A stretch of 31,669 nucleotides of DNA from Clostridia bacterium (GCA_900767415.1 CAAFYZ010000020.1:1-31669), one strand, 5' to 3'. Positions 14,899 through 22,428 are shown, numbered from the stretch's first letter. The notes: generated from the sequence alone by a model not told the origin. Made by a program: numbers and translations.

Positions 14899-16713
14899 AT
14901 GAAAGAAGTCAAAAATCCGAAAAAGCCGTTAATCTATTATTACGGCATCGTACTGCTCGTCATTCTGCTTTTCAATATGATCATCTCGCCGATGCTTGCC
15001 AACGCCAGAGTCAAAGAGGTCGATTACGGCACCTTTATGAAAATGGTGGAAGAGCAGAACATCGGAAAAGTGGAAGTCGGCGATTCCGAAATCGTTTTTA
15101 CGGACAAAAACAACGAGCAGATTTATAAAACCGGTGTGATGAACGATCCGGAACTGACCGAACGTCTCTATCGCTCGGGCGCACAGTTTGCTCGCAATAT
15201 CGAAGAGGGGATGTCGCCTCTTCTCAACTTTTTCCTGACGGTCATTCTGCCGATCCTGCTTTTTGCCGCGCTCGGACAGTATATGGCGAAAAAACTGATG
15301 TCGCAGGCGGGCGGACCGAACGCGATGACCTTCGGCATGGGAAAGAGCAATGCGAAGGTCTATGTCCCCTCGAGCGACGGCATTCGCTTTTCCGATGTCG
15401 CGGGAGAGGACGAGGCAAAAGAGAATCTCGCCGAGATCGTCGACTACCTTCACAATCCGAAGAAGTATTCCGACGTCGGCGCCTCCATGCCCAAGGGCGT
15501 TTTGCTCGTAGGCCCTCCGGGAACCGGTAAGACCATGCTGGCAAAGGCGGTTGCCGGAGAGGCGGGCGTGCCCTTTTTCTCCATGTCCGGCTCGGAATTT
15601 GTCGAGATGTTCGTCGGCATGGGTGCCTCCAAAGTGCGCGATCTGTTCCGACAGGCGAAAGAAAAAGCGCCGTGTATCGTCTTCATCGACGAGATCGACG
15701 CGATCGGAAAAAAGCGTGACGGACAGCTCGGCGGCAACGACGAGCGGGAGCAGACTCTGAATCAGCTTCTGACCGAGATGGACGGCTTCGAGGGGAACAA
15801 CGGCGTTATCATTCTGGCGGCGACCAACCGCCCGGAATCGCTTGACCCCGCCCTGACGCGTCCCGGACGCTTTGACCGCAGAGTCCCCGTAGAACTTCCC
15901 GACCTTGTCGGAAGAGAGGCGATCCTGAAAGTCCATGCGAAGAAGATCAAGACCGCGGCGAACGTGGATTTCCATACGATTGCCCGCATGGCTGCCGGCA
16001 CCTCGGGTGCGGAACTCGCCAACATCATCAACGAGGCGGCACTGCGTGCCGTGCGGAACGGGCGCACCGTGGTGGAACAGGCGGATCTGGAAGAGAGCAT
16101 TGAAGTCGTTATCGCCGGCTATCAGAAGAAGAACGCCATCATGACCGATGCGGAAAAGAAGGTTGTGGCGTATCACGAGATCGGGCACGCGCTGGTTGCC
16201 GCTTTGCAGACGGATTCCGACCCCGTACAGAAGATAACGATTATTCCGCGTACATCCGGTGCGCTCGGATATACCATGCAGGTAGAGCAAAACGATAAGG
16301 TTCTCATGACCAAGGAAGAGATCGAAAACAAGATCGCCACGCTGACCGGCGGACGAGCGGCGGAGGAGTTGGTATTCGGACAGATCACCACCGGTGCCTC
16401 CAACGACATCGAGCAGGCGACAAAACTCGCACGCGCTATGATTACCCGCTACGGCATGACCGACGAGTTCGATATGGTCGCGATGGAGACGGTAAACAAT
16501 CAGTATCTCGGCGGCGACGCCACGCTCGTCTGCTCGGCGGATATGCAGAAGGAAATCGACAGAAAAGTCGTGGAGACCGTAAAAACCCAGCATGAAAAAG
16601 CCCGCAGACTTCTGTCGGAGCACAGACAGAAACTGGATGAGTTGGCAGGGCATCTTTACGAGAAAGAAACCATCACGGGCAGTGAATTCATGACGATTCT
16701 CCGTCGTGCATAA
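14899..16713 (+). CDS. ftsH: FtsH-type membrane AAA+ zinc protease
   Basis: A 604-residue membrane-bound hexameric protease that extracts and degrades membrane and short-lived cytoplasmic proteins. Two membrane helices (about 12-34 and 107-127) enclose an outer domain of some 70 residues. The AAA+ domain has Walker A GPPGTGKT (205-212), Walker B VFIDEID (261-267) and the second region of homology ATNRPESLDPALTRPGRFDR. The protease site is HEIGH (426-430); the usual form is HEAGH, and the third zinc ligand should be the Asp in SNDIEQA. The protein ends soon after the peptidase domain, without the long disordered tail of many FtsH proteins. The ATG at 14899 follows CGGAG. It lies 59 bases after the exporter pair and ends at a strong terminator. 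It may be one of several FtsH paralogues in the genome. Confidence 0.95.
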   Translation: MKEVKNPKKPLIYYYGIVLLVILLFNMIISPMLANARVKEVDYGTFMKMVEEQNIGKVEVGDSEIVFTDKNNEQIYKTGVMNDPELTERLYRSGAQFARNIEEGMSPLLNFFLTVILPILLFAALGQYMAKKLMSQAGGPNAMTFGMGKSNAKVYVPSSDGIRFSDVAGEDEAKENLAEIVDYLHNPKKYSDVGASMPKGVLLVGPPGTGKTMLAKAVAGEAGVPFFSMSGSEFVEMFVGMGASKVRDLFRQAKEKAPCIVFIDEIDAIGKKRDGQLGGNDEREQTLNQLLTEMDGFEGNNGVIILAATNRPESLDPALTRPGRFDRRVPVELPDLVGREAILKVHAKKIKTAANVDFHTIARMAAGTSGAELANIINEAALRAVRNGRTVVEQADLEESIEVVIAGYQKKNAIMTDAEKKVVAYHEIGHALVAALQTDSDPVQKITIIPRTSGALGYTMQVEQNDKVLMTKEEIENKIATLTGGRAAEELVFGQITTGASNDIEQATKLARAMITRYGMTDEFDMVAMETVNNQYLGGDATLVCSADMQKEIDRKVVETVKTQHEKARRLLSEHRQKLDELAGHLYEKETITGSEFMTILRRA

Positions 16714-16736
16714 TCCTTCTCCGGAACATCCGGACA

Positions 16737-16787
16737 AAAAACGGCAGACGCACAGCGAAACTTCGCTGTGCGACTGCCGTTTTCTTT
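16737..16787. terminator. Two-way terminator between ftsH and the CNNM gene
   Basis: Two stacked perfect arms (ACGGCAG/CTGCCGT and CGCACAGCGAA/TTCGCTGTGCG, joined by an A-A mismatch) close on a two-base loop. An A-run precedes and a T-run follows, so the hairpin works on both strands. It ends ftsH from the left; from the right its A/T flank abuts the TAA stop of the CNNM gene. Confidence 0.95.
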
Positions 16788-18129
16788 ATGCCTCTTCGGC
16801 GTCTTTTTCCGTTTCGTCCTTGGAAGATTCCTCTTCCTCCGACTTCTTCGGATTGATCTTCACGATCACCTCGTGAACGCGCCGCTCGTCCGCGGCACTC
16901 GGAGTCACCGTGAGGTTTTCATATTCAAACGAATCGCCCGAATCCGGCAGATCGCCGAACTGCTCGGTGACCCAGCCGCCGACGGTCGTCGCGTCGGAAT
17001 CGAATTCCAGCCCGGTCAGTTCTTCGAGCTTTGTAAGATCGGTAGAACCGAGAATCCGATAGGTGTTTTCGCCCACCTCGGCAATTTCGTCGATACTCTC
17101 GTCGTTGTCGAGCTCGCCGACGATCTTTTCGATCAGATCGTTGACCGTGACAAGTCCGTGTGTCCCGCCGAACTCGTCGACGACGATTGCCGCGCGCTCG
17201 CTCTTTTGCTTCATGGCGCGGAGCAGATCGTCAGCCGCCATACTGTCGGGAACAAAATAGGCAGGGAAGACTGCGTGTTCCATTACCGACGGACGGGACT
17301 TGTCGGTAAGGCGAAAATAGATTTTTGCATTCAGAATACCGAGAATATCGTCAATGGTTTCTCCGCAGACGGGGTAGTACGTATGCTCGCTTTCCACGAT
17401 GGTCTGATTCCAGACGTCCATGTCGTCCTCTTTCCATAAAACGACCATCTGGGTTCTGTGCGTGGCGATCTCGCCCGCCGTGATGTCGTTGAAATCGAAG
17501 ACGTTCTGAATCAGTTCTTTTTCGTCCTCTTCAATGGCACCGCTCTCGCTTCCGGCGTCTACCATCATGAGGATTCCTTCTTCCGTGACTTCTTCGTCCT
17601 TTTCGTTCGGGTCGATTCGCAGAAGACGCAGGATACCGTTCGTCGTCTTGGTCAAAAGCCATACAAGAGGGGCAAAAAGGACGGAGACTGCGGTAAGGAA
17701 TCCTGCCATGCCGAGTGCGACCTTTTCCGATTTACGCATGGCGACGCGCTTTGGTACGAGCTCGCCGAAGACCAGCGTGATATACGAAAGAAGGAGCGTG
17801 ATGAGAATGACGGATACCGTATGTATCGTTTTCTCTCCGACGGCATCGAAAAACGCCGTTCCGCGGAACGCATCGACGATCAGACCGGCAAAATTGTCCG
17901 CGGCGAACGCACTGCCGAGAAATCCGGCGAGCGTGATCGCAACCTGGATCGTCGAGAGAAATTTTGTCGGGATCTCGGTTAATTTCTGAAGTTTTTTGGC
18001 ATTGCGGTTTCCTTCGTCCGCGAGTTTTTCGAGGCGCGTCGTGCTGAGAGAGAGCACGGCGATTTCCGCGCAGGCGAAGATCGCGTTCAGGATGATGAGT
18101 AGTATCTGTAATAATATAGCTGCTAACAT
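16786..18129 (-). CDS. CNNM/CorC (HlyC-type) membrane protein with CBS pair
   Basis: A 447-residue member of the CNNM/CorB family, often named hemolysin C, now linked to magnesium or related cation transport. The N-terminal CNNM domain (about 1-175) has hydrophobic helices and the conserved segments FFxCAE-like FACAEIA, ITLAGFLGSAFA and the FGELVPKRVA motif. A paired CBS module follows (about 205-335, with TAGEIATHRTQMV and VVDEFGGTHGLVT), and then the CorC/HlyC C-terminal domain (350-425). A Glu/Lys-rich tail ends the protein. The ATG at 18129 has GGAGG 13 bases before it, a little far. The gene stands alone between a two-way terminator and its own consensus promoter, with a leader of about 270 bases. 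The transported ion is not deducible from the sequence. Confidence 0.92.
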   Translation of the reverse strand: MLAAILLQILLIILNAIFACAEIAVLSLSTTRLEKLADEGNRNAKKLQKLTEIPTKFLSTIQVAITLAGFLGSAFAADNFAGLIVDAFRGTAFFDAVGEKTIHTVSVILITLLLSYITLVFGELVPKRVAMRKSEKVALGMAGFLTAVSVLFAPLVWLLTKTTNGILRLLRIDPNEKDEEVTEEGILMMVDAGSESGAIEEDEKELIQNVFDFNDITAGEIATHRTQMVVLWKEDDMDVWNQTIVESEHTYYPVCGETIDDILGILNAKIYFRLTDKSRPSVMEHAVFPAYFVPDSMAADDLLRAMKQKSERAAIVVDEFGGTHGLVTVNDLIEKIVGELDNDESIDEIAEVGENTYRILGSTDLTKLEELTGLEFDSDATTVGGWVTEQFGDLPDSGDSFEYENLTVTPSAADERRVHEVIVKINPKKSEEEESSKDETEKDAEEA

Positions 18130-18405
18130 ATCGGGTAATTTTCCTCCGTATCAATATCTTTCATAAAAAATCGGGCAGGATTCCGTTCGGATCCTGAGCG
18201 GGGGAAAAATATCCGGTGCCTTTCCGCAAAAGCGATAAACGGCACTGCGCCGACAAAACGGCACGGTATTGTGAGAGCCGAACTTCGGCACGGTCGGTGA
18301 GAAAGCGGAAAAACAGAAAATCTGTCCGTTTCCTCGTCGAGGGGGTTCGTCCATGAGTGTTGATTCCTTTCCTGTGACTATCATGCGGAAAACTCCGCTA
18401 AATAA
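18130..18405 (-). other. Long 5' leader of the CNNM gene, possible structured RNA
   Basis: From the predicted start near 18405 to the ATG at 18129 there are about 275 bases. Hairpins can be drawn in transcript order: GCGGA/TCCGC (18386-18399 region), CCTC/GAGG (about 18331-18341), a long one made of GGAAA and ACAGA with TCTGT and TTTCC (about 18307-18333), and GCCGA/TCGGC (about 18278-18290). I recognise no M-box, yybP-ykoY or other known riboswitch core. A frame of 67 codons starts at an ATG at 18354 (stop at 18151) behind AGGAAAGGA; its product (MDEPPRRGNG start, rich in Pro, Arg and Cys) looks like no known protein. The leader may be regulatory RNA, a coding leader, or both. Confidence 0.4.
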
Positions 18406-18409
18406 CATA

Positions 18410-18438
18410 AGTATACCAAAAAAAACGTTGTCTGTCAA
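18410..18438 (-). promoter_or_regulatory. CNNM gene promoter (near consensus)
   Basis: On the minus strand a perfect TTGACA (18438-18433), a 17-base spacer and TATACT (18415-18410) form a strong vegetative promoter. It stands 281 bases before the CNNM start codon and so defines the long leader. Confidence 0.85.
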
Positions 18439-18696
18439 GTGCGTTTTGTGTAGTATTTCACCATGAAAGCGGAGTTTCCCCGAAAATCCGCCGTTATGAA
18501 AGGATAATGCATAAAATCCTTTCGTTATGTCTGCTTTTGTTCTTTTTTCTCCGAAATTTATAAAAAGACGGAAGTTTTTTTCGCTTTTGCCGACTTTTTG
18601 CGTGCCGGAGTTTCTTCCGAAACAACCGCCTTCCTCTTTTGATTATAAAGGCAGAAGAGCCGTGCGAAAAAAATCGAAATTTTTTGTGAAAAGTAC
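18439..18696. other. AT-rich intergenic stretch with one hairpin, no gene seen
   Basis: About 260 bases between the CNNM and arsR promoters. The only clear structure is AAAGGAT and ATCCTTT, a perfect 7-bp stem around a 10-base loop (about 18498-18521), flanked on both sides by the word GTTATG. No T-run follows it on either strand. Long T- and A-runs occupy 18530-18690. A minus-strand frame here has a Lys/Ala-rich end but no ribosome site or known start, so I do not call it a gene. Confidence 0.4.
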
Positions 18697-18725
18697 TTGA
18701 CAGGAAGCGAAAGAGATGCTATAAT
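18697..18725 (+). promoter_or_regulatory. Metal-resistance operon promoter (consensus)
   Basis: Perfect TTGACA (18697-18702) and perfect TATAAT (18720-18725), exactly 17 bases apart. This is the strongest type of vegetative promoter and must be held down by the ArsR-type operator just downstream. Confidence 0.95.
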
Positions 18726-18735
18726 AAATCCGAAA

Positions 18736-18753
18736 GTTGAGCAATTGTTCAAC
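18736..18753. promoter_or_regulatory. ArsR/SmtB-type operator
   Basis: GTTGAGCAATTGTTCAAC is an 18-bp palindrome centred on CAATTG with a single non-matching pair. It starts 11 bases after the -10 box, at the transcription start. TTCAAC is repeated immediately downstream (18756-18761), giving a possible second half-site. Position and shape fit a CadC/SmtB dimer site, with the next gene the obvious repressor. Confidence 0.85.
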
Positions 18754-18780
18754 TGTTCAACCGAAGAAAGGGGAGAAGCT

Positions 18781-19161
18781 ATGGAACATAAAGTCATCCC
18801 GGAAGTCAGGGAAAGCGATCTTCTATGCGAGTGCGAAGAAGTACACACCGATGTCGTGGAAGAGAAGAGACGGCATATGCCAAAAGAATCCGTTCTTTAC
18901 GATCTGTCGGACCTGTTCAAGATTCTCGGCGACAGCACGCGGATCCGTATTCTTTTTGCGATCGACGGTGAGCCGATGTGCGTATGCGATATCGCACAGC
19001 TCCTCGGTATGACGAAGTCGGCGGTCTCACATCAGTTGAAGGCACTTCGTCAAAGCGATCTTATTACTTACCGTAAATCCGGGAAGAATGTATTTTACTC
19101 CCTTGCGGACGATCATGTGAGAAGCATTATCGAGACCGCGCTTGAACATATCAACGAATAA
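18781..19161 (+). CDS. ArsR family metal-responsive repressor (CadC/SmtB-like)
   Basis: A 126-residue winged-helix repressor of the ArsR/SmtB family. Both classical metal sites can be read. The alpha-3N type site has C67 and C69 in MCVCD plus an N-terminal pair C16/C18 (CEC), like CadC. The alpha-5 type site has D110, H112, H123 and E126 with exactly the spacing of the zinc site of SmtB and CadC. The DNA-reading helix is around MTKSAVSHQLKALR. The ATG at 18781 follows AGGGGAG. It is first in the operon, right behind a consensus promoter and palindromic operator, so autoregulation with release by Cd, Pb or Zn is likely. The metal preference is inferred from these ligands and the neighbouring ATPase. 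Confidence 0.93.
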   Translation: MEHKVIPEVRESDLLCECEEVHTDVVEEKRRHMPKESVLYDLSDLFKILGDSTRIRILFAIDGEPMCVCDIAQLLGMTKSAVSHQLKALRQSDLITYRKSGKNVFYSLADDHVRSIIETALEHINE

Positions 19162-19187
19162 ATTATAAATAAAAAGGAGATATCAAA

Positions 19188-19406
19188 ATGAAAATCCGTT
19201 ATTCCATCAAAGGTCTTGATTGCCCCAATTGCGCGCTGAAACTTGCCGAGCTGATCGAAAAGCAGGAGGGCATCGATTCGGCAAAAATCAATTTCCTTAC
19301 GGAAAAACTGAGCGTCGAGACTTCTCTTGACGCGGACACCGCCTTTTCTTTGGTACAGAAGAGTGTCAAAGAATTCGGCGAAGACGACGTTGTCGTCGAA
19401 AGATAA
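19188..19406 (+). CDS. Free-standing HMA domain (metal-binding) protein
   Basis: A 72-residue protein made of one heavy-metal-associated domain with the ferredoxin-like fold. The metal-binding loop is GLDCPNCA, with two cysteines in CxxC form and Asp in place of the usual Met or Thr just before the first Cys. An aspartate there is typical of Zn/Cd/Pb carriers and of ZntA N-terminal domains. AAGGAG lies in front of the ATG. The gene sits between the repressor and the P-type ATPase, and that ATPase has no N-terminal HMA domain of its own, so this protein looks like the detached N-terminal domain, probably handing metal to the pump. It could also be a general cytoplasmic metal buffer. Confidence 0.9.
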   Translation: MKIRYSIKGLDCPNCALKLAELIEKQEGIDSAKINFLTEKLSVETSLDADTAFSLVQKSVKEFGEDDVVVER

Positions 19407-19423
19407 TCGGACCGTCTTTTAAC

Positions 19424-19442
19424 GCCGCTTGTTTGACGGCGG
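19424..19442 (+). other. Small hairpin ahead of the metal ATPase ribosome site
   Basis: GCCG and CGGC can pair around CTTGTTTGA, just before the AATGGAG ribosome-binding stretch. The arrangement resembles the leader of ftsH at 14869-14898: the words GCCGCTT and ACGGCGG are shared. It has no T-run. Confidence 0.3.
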
Positions 19443-19455
19443 AATGGAGAAAACT

Positions 19456-21342
19456 ATGAATTGCCTCCGTAAACTTTTGAAAAATCCGTTGTTTCCGATT
19501 CTTCTGGGACTTCTCTTTTTCCTTCCCGCATTTATCATCGACCATGTGAGCAATACGCCGACGGGAGACGCGGTTTCTCTTGCCTTTTATCTGATCGCCC
19601 TTTTGATTTCGGGTGGTGAAGTGTTCGTCGATGCCGTGCGCGGCATCTTTCACCGGAAATTCCTCGATGAGAAGTTTCTGATGTCCGTGGCGTCGATCGG
19701 TGCCGTCTGCATCGGGGAATACGCGGAAGGCGTCGCCGTGATGATCTTCTATCTTGTCGGTGAGTATTTTCAGAAGCGCGCCGTCGAACATTCGCGCAAT
19801 TCCATTCGCTCGCTGATGGACATTCGCCCCGATGAGGCGACCGTCCTTCGCGACGGGAAGGAAGAACGGGTCGATGCCGACGACGTCGCCGTCGGCGAGA
19901 CGCTTGTCATTCGGGCGGGAGAGCGGGTTCCGCTTGACGCTCGCGTTCTCTCGGGCAGTGCGGACATCGACACTTCCGCTCTGACGGGAGAATCCATTCC
20001 GCGCAGTGTAGGACCTGCCGATACGTTGGACAGCGGCACGGTCGTTCTGAACGGGACGCTCTATCTTTCGGCGATCCGCCCGGCAGAAGATTCTGCCGCC
20101 GCGCGCATCCTCGATCTCGTCGAGAATGCAGGCGACCGCAAGTCAAAGGAAGAGAATTTCATTACGAAATTTGCAAAGTACTACACACCGTTTGTCGTTG
20201 CCTGTGCGTTTCTGCTTGCGTTTATCCCGCCGATTTTCGGTTGGATGCCGATTCTCGTTTCGGTGCACCGTGCACTTTTGTTTCTTGTCGTCTCCTGCCC
20301 GTGTGCGCTCGTCATTTCGGTTCCGATGGCATTCTTCGGCGGAATCGGCGGTGCCGCCTCGCAGGGAATCCTGTATAAAGGCGGCAACACCTTCTCACCG
20401 CTTGCCCGTGCGCAGATCTTCGCTATGGATAAGACGGGGACGCTGACTGACGGTACTTTCCGCGTGCGTGCCGTGTATCCCGTCGGCGTGACGGAAAAAG
20501 AACTGCTTTCGATTGCCGCTTCGGCAGAATTCGGCTCGCATCATCCGATGGCGCTCTGTCTCTTTGAAGAGGTGAAAGATCCCGCCCGTCCCGACGGACA
20601 GGAAGAGATTGCCGGGAAAGGGGTGCGCGCTACCGTAGACGGCTCGGTCGTCCTTGTCGGTAACAAAAAGCTTCTTGCAGAAGCGGGCGTTATGCACGCA
20701 GACCTTGATCTGTCCGTCGGCGCAGGCGTTCTCTTCGTCGCAAGAGACGGAAAATATCTCGGCAGAATCGAAGTTGCCGATAAGATCAAACCGGAAGCAA
20801 AAGACGCGATCCGCGCGTTGCGTGCTCTCGGTGTCAGGAAGACCGTGATGCTCTCGGGGGACAGAAAAGAGAATGCGGAGCGCGTCGGGCGTGAGCTCGG
20901 CTTGGATGAGATCCGTGCGGAACTTCTTCCGAACCAAAAATACGAACAGTTGGAAAAACTCACCGCGACGGGACACGGCGTTGCCTATGTCGGCGACGGC
21001 ATCAACGATGCACCGAGTCTTGCCCGTGCGGACATCGGCATCGCCATGGGCGGCATCGGCTCCGACAGTGCAATCGAGGCGGCGGATGTCGTCATCATGT
21101 CCGATGATTTGGAGCGTCTGCCTGCCGCCGTCGCAATCGCCCGCAAGACGCTTCTTATCTCCAAAGAGAATATTGTGTTCGCCCTCGGAGTCAAGGCGGC
21201 GATCCTGGTTCTCGGCGCGCTCGGACTTGTCAGTATGTGGTGGGCGGTATTCGCCGATGTCGGTGTCGCGATCATCGCCATTCTCAACTCCATTCGTATG
21301 CTTCGTTACCGTCCGAAATACGGGACGGAAAATGCCGGGTGA
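19456..21342 (+). CDS. P1B-type heavy-metal ATPase (CadA/ZntA-like exporter)
   Basis: A 628-residue P-type ATPase that expels soft divalent metals. The actuator motif TGES is at 177-180, the membrane metal site CPC at 281-283, the phosphorylated aspartate D325 in DKTGT, the HP motif in GSHHPMA, and the hinge in GDGINDAP. The last membrane helix has DVG, the D-x-G that with CPC marks the Zn/Cd/Pb subgroup. There is no N-terminal HMA domain; one is encoded by the gene before. Upstream starts exist at a TTG (19429) and an ATG (19444), but only the ATG at 19456 has GGAG at a proper distance. It ends at a 12-bp hairpin. With repressor and HMA protein it forms a complete resistance operon. Confidence 0.94.
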   Translation: MNCLRKLLKNPLFPILLGLLFFLPAFIIDHVSNTPTGDAVSLAFYLIALLISGGEVFVDAVRGIFHRKFLDEKFLMSVASIGAVCIGEYAEGVAVMIFYLVGEYFQKRAVEHSRNSIRSLMDIRPDEATVLRDGKEERVDADDVAVGETLVIRAGERVPLDARVLSGSADIDTSALTGESIPRSVGPADTLDSGTVVLNGTLYLSAIRPAEDSAAARILDLVENAGDRKSKEENFITKFAKYYTPFVVACAFLLAFIPPIFGWMPILVSVHRALLFLVVSCPCALVISVPMAFFGGIGGAASQGILYKGGNTFSPLARAQIFAMDKTGTLTDGTFRVRAVYPVGVTEKELLSIAASAEFGSHHPMALCLFEEVKDPARPDGQEEIAGKGVRATVDGSVVLVGNKKLLAEAGVMHADLDLSVGAGVLFVARDGKYLGRIEVADKIKPEAKDAIRALRALGVRKTVMLSGDRKENAERVGRELGLDEIRAELLPNQKYEQLEKLTATGHGVAYVGDGINDAPSLARADIGIAMGGIGSDSAIEAADVVIMSDDLERLPAAVAIARKTLLISKENIVFALGVKAAILVLGALGLVSMWWAVFADVGVAIIAILNSIRMLRYRPKYGTENAG

Positions 21343-21391
21343 AAAATCGTTACCCGTCGTCTTGAAGGCGACGGGTAACGTCACGTTTTTC
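21342..21391 (+). terminator. Terminator after the metal ATPase gene
   Basis: CGTTACCCGTCG (21348-21359) and CGACGGGTAACG (21369-21380) form a perfect 12-bp stem with a nine-base loop. A run of five Ts begins five bases past the stem, and a matching A-run precedes the stem. The late T-run makes it a moderate terminator, so some read-through to the MscS gene is possible. Confidence 0.75.
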
Positions 21392-21436
21392 ATGTAAAAA
21401 TCCGTTTGCAGGAAGAAAAAAGGAGAATTCAAAAAA

Positions 21437-22258
21437 ATGAGTTGGCAGGAATTTTGGAATCAGATTGTCACATGGATCCGCACCGGCGGGCTGAAACTTC
21501 TGTTTGCCGTCGCGGTTTTGATTCTGACGTTTGCACTGATCAATTGGTTTGCAAAGAAAATCGGTGCTCGTGCCGAAAAGCAGATCGGAGAAGGAAAACT
21601 CGATAAAACACTCTATAAATCCATCTCCTACATTGTCCGCGTCATGGCAAAGGTTCTTGTTGTGGTTGCCCTGATCGGTTACCTCGGGTTCGATACTTCG
21701 GGGTTTGCGGCGATTCTGACCTCTCTCGGCATCGGCATCGGTCTTGCGGTCAACGGCACACTTTCGAACTTCGCGGGCGGAATTCTGCTTTTGATTACCC
21801 GCCCGTTTACCGATGACGATTTTATCGAGGCGTGCGGCTTCAGCGGTACGGTCGAGGATATCCTCATCTGCAATACGAAGATCCGTACACCCGACAATAA
21901 GGTGGTCTATCTTCCGAACGGAAAACTTTCGACAAGCGAGATCGTAAACTATTCAAAGAAGCCGACCCGCCGTGTCGATCTCACCTTTTCCGTCGCATAC
22001 GAAGACGATTTCGAAAAGGCAAAGGAGATCATTCTTTCCGTCTGCCGTGAAAATCCGAAGATTCTCACCGATCCCGCCCCCACCGCCCGTGTGAGCGAGC
22101 ACGGAGAGAGTAGCATCAATATCTCTGCCAAAGCGTGGTGCCGTAACGAGGATTATTGGGATACCCGATTCGATCTTCTCGAGGGCGTGAAGAGTGCGTT
22201 CGATAAAGAGGGGATTCATATCCCGTATCCGCAGTTGGACGTCCACAGCAAGGATTAA
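21437..22258 (+). CDS. mscS: MscS-type mechanosensitive channel
   Basis: A 273-residue small-conductance mechanosensitive channel, close in length to E. coli MscS. Three hydrophobic helices lie near 16-38, 62-82 and 86-118; the third has the Gly/Ala-rich pore-lining pattern (ILTSLGIGIGLAVNGTLSNFAGG) and leads to the beta domain (RPFTDDDFIEACGFSGTVEDI) with the conserved PNGKLST segment. The C-terminal alpha/beta domain ends with HIPYPQ, the usual family ending. It opens under membrane tension and lets solutes out during osmotic downshock. GGAG stands in front of the ATG. I see no clear promoter of its own in the 94 bases after the metal ATPase; a role in metal resistance is not implied. Confidence 0.95.
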   Translation: MSWQEFWNQIVTWIRTGGLKLLFAVAVLILTFALINWFAKKIGARAEKQIGEGKLDKTLYKSISYIVRVMAKVLVVVALIGYLGFDTSGFAAILTSLGIGIGLAVNGTLSNFAGGILLLITRPFTDDDFIEACGFSGTVEDILICNTKIRTPDNKVVYLPNGKLSTSEIVNYSKKPTRRVDLTFSVAYEDDFEKAKEIILSVCRENPKILTDPAPTARVSEHGESSINISAKAWCRNEDYWDTRFDLLEGVKSAFDKEGIHIPYPQLDVHSKD

Positions 22259-22264
22259 AAAGAG

Positions 22265-22302
22265 CCAAAAGGGCACCTCCGAATAGGAGGTGCCCTTTTG
22301 GT
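22265..22302. terminator. Two-way terminator after mscS and the small peptide gene
   Basis: CCAAAAGGGCACCTCC (22265-22280) and its exact reverse complement (22286-22301) form a 16-bp stem with a five-base loop. The A and T runs inside the stem serve both strands. It ends mscS from the left and the 40-residue peptide gene from the right. Confidence 0.93.
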
Positions 22303-22305
22303 ATA

Positions 22306-22428
22306 TTAACCCACGATGTCGTCTTCGTCGATGTACGGAAGGTCGGTACCGTCCGTCCCCGAGTCGGTCAGAATGTCACAGGTGCTCGGAAGAATGATTT
22401 CGGATTTCGGTTTTTTGTATTCTTTCAT
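22306..22428 (-). CDS. Small acidic peptide, 40 residues, function unknown
   Basis: An ATG at 22428 with an excellent AAAGGAG site opens a 40-codon frame that ends at TAA 22306, right before a strong terminator. The product starts MKEYKKPKSE, has one cysteine (C17) and a very acidic second half (with DGTDLPYIDEDD). It has no signal peptide and no recognised domain. The first gene base lies only four bases after the stop of the giant secreted protein, so it is the last gene of that transcript. Short proteins with a basic start of the type MKxYxKP and an acidic end are something I recall seeing in clostridial genomes, but I cannot check that. Role unknown; a partner or precursor peptide is possible. 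Confidence 0.7.
   Translation of the reverse strand: MKEYKKPKSEIILPSTCDILTDSGTDGTDLPYIDEDDIVG

Noticed and set aside
14929..16737. Minus-strand open frame of 602 codons opposite ftsH
   Set aside because: Shadow of ftsH; no ribosome site, no motif, and it would begin within the two-way terminator region.
18130..18410. Known metal riboswitch (M-box or yybP-ykoY) before the CNNM gene
   Set aside because: I could not find the conserved core sequences of these classes, so I describe only an unassigned leader.
18697..18780. Possible longer arsR start at a TTG
   Set aside because: That TTG is the -35 box of the promoter, so it cannot be in the message; the ATG at 18781 has a good ribosome site.
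18558..18848. Minus-strand frame of 96 codons with a Lys/Ala-rich end, across the arsR promoter
   Set aside because: It runs through the consensus promoter, operator and start of arsR, has no ribosome site, and only the tail looks protein-like, probably because of A/T runs.
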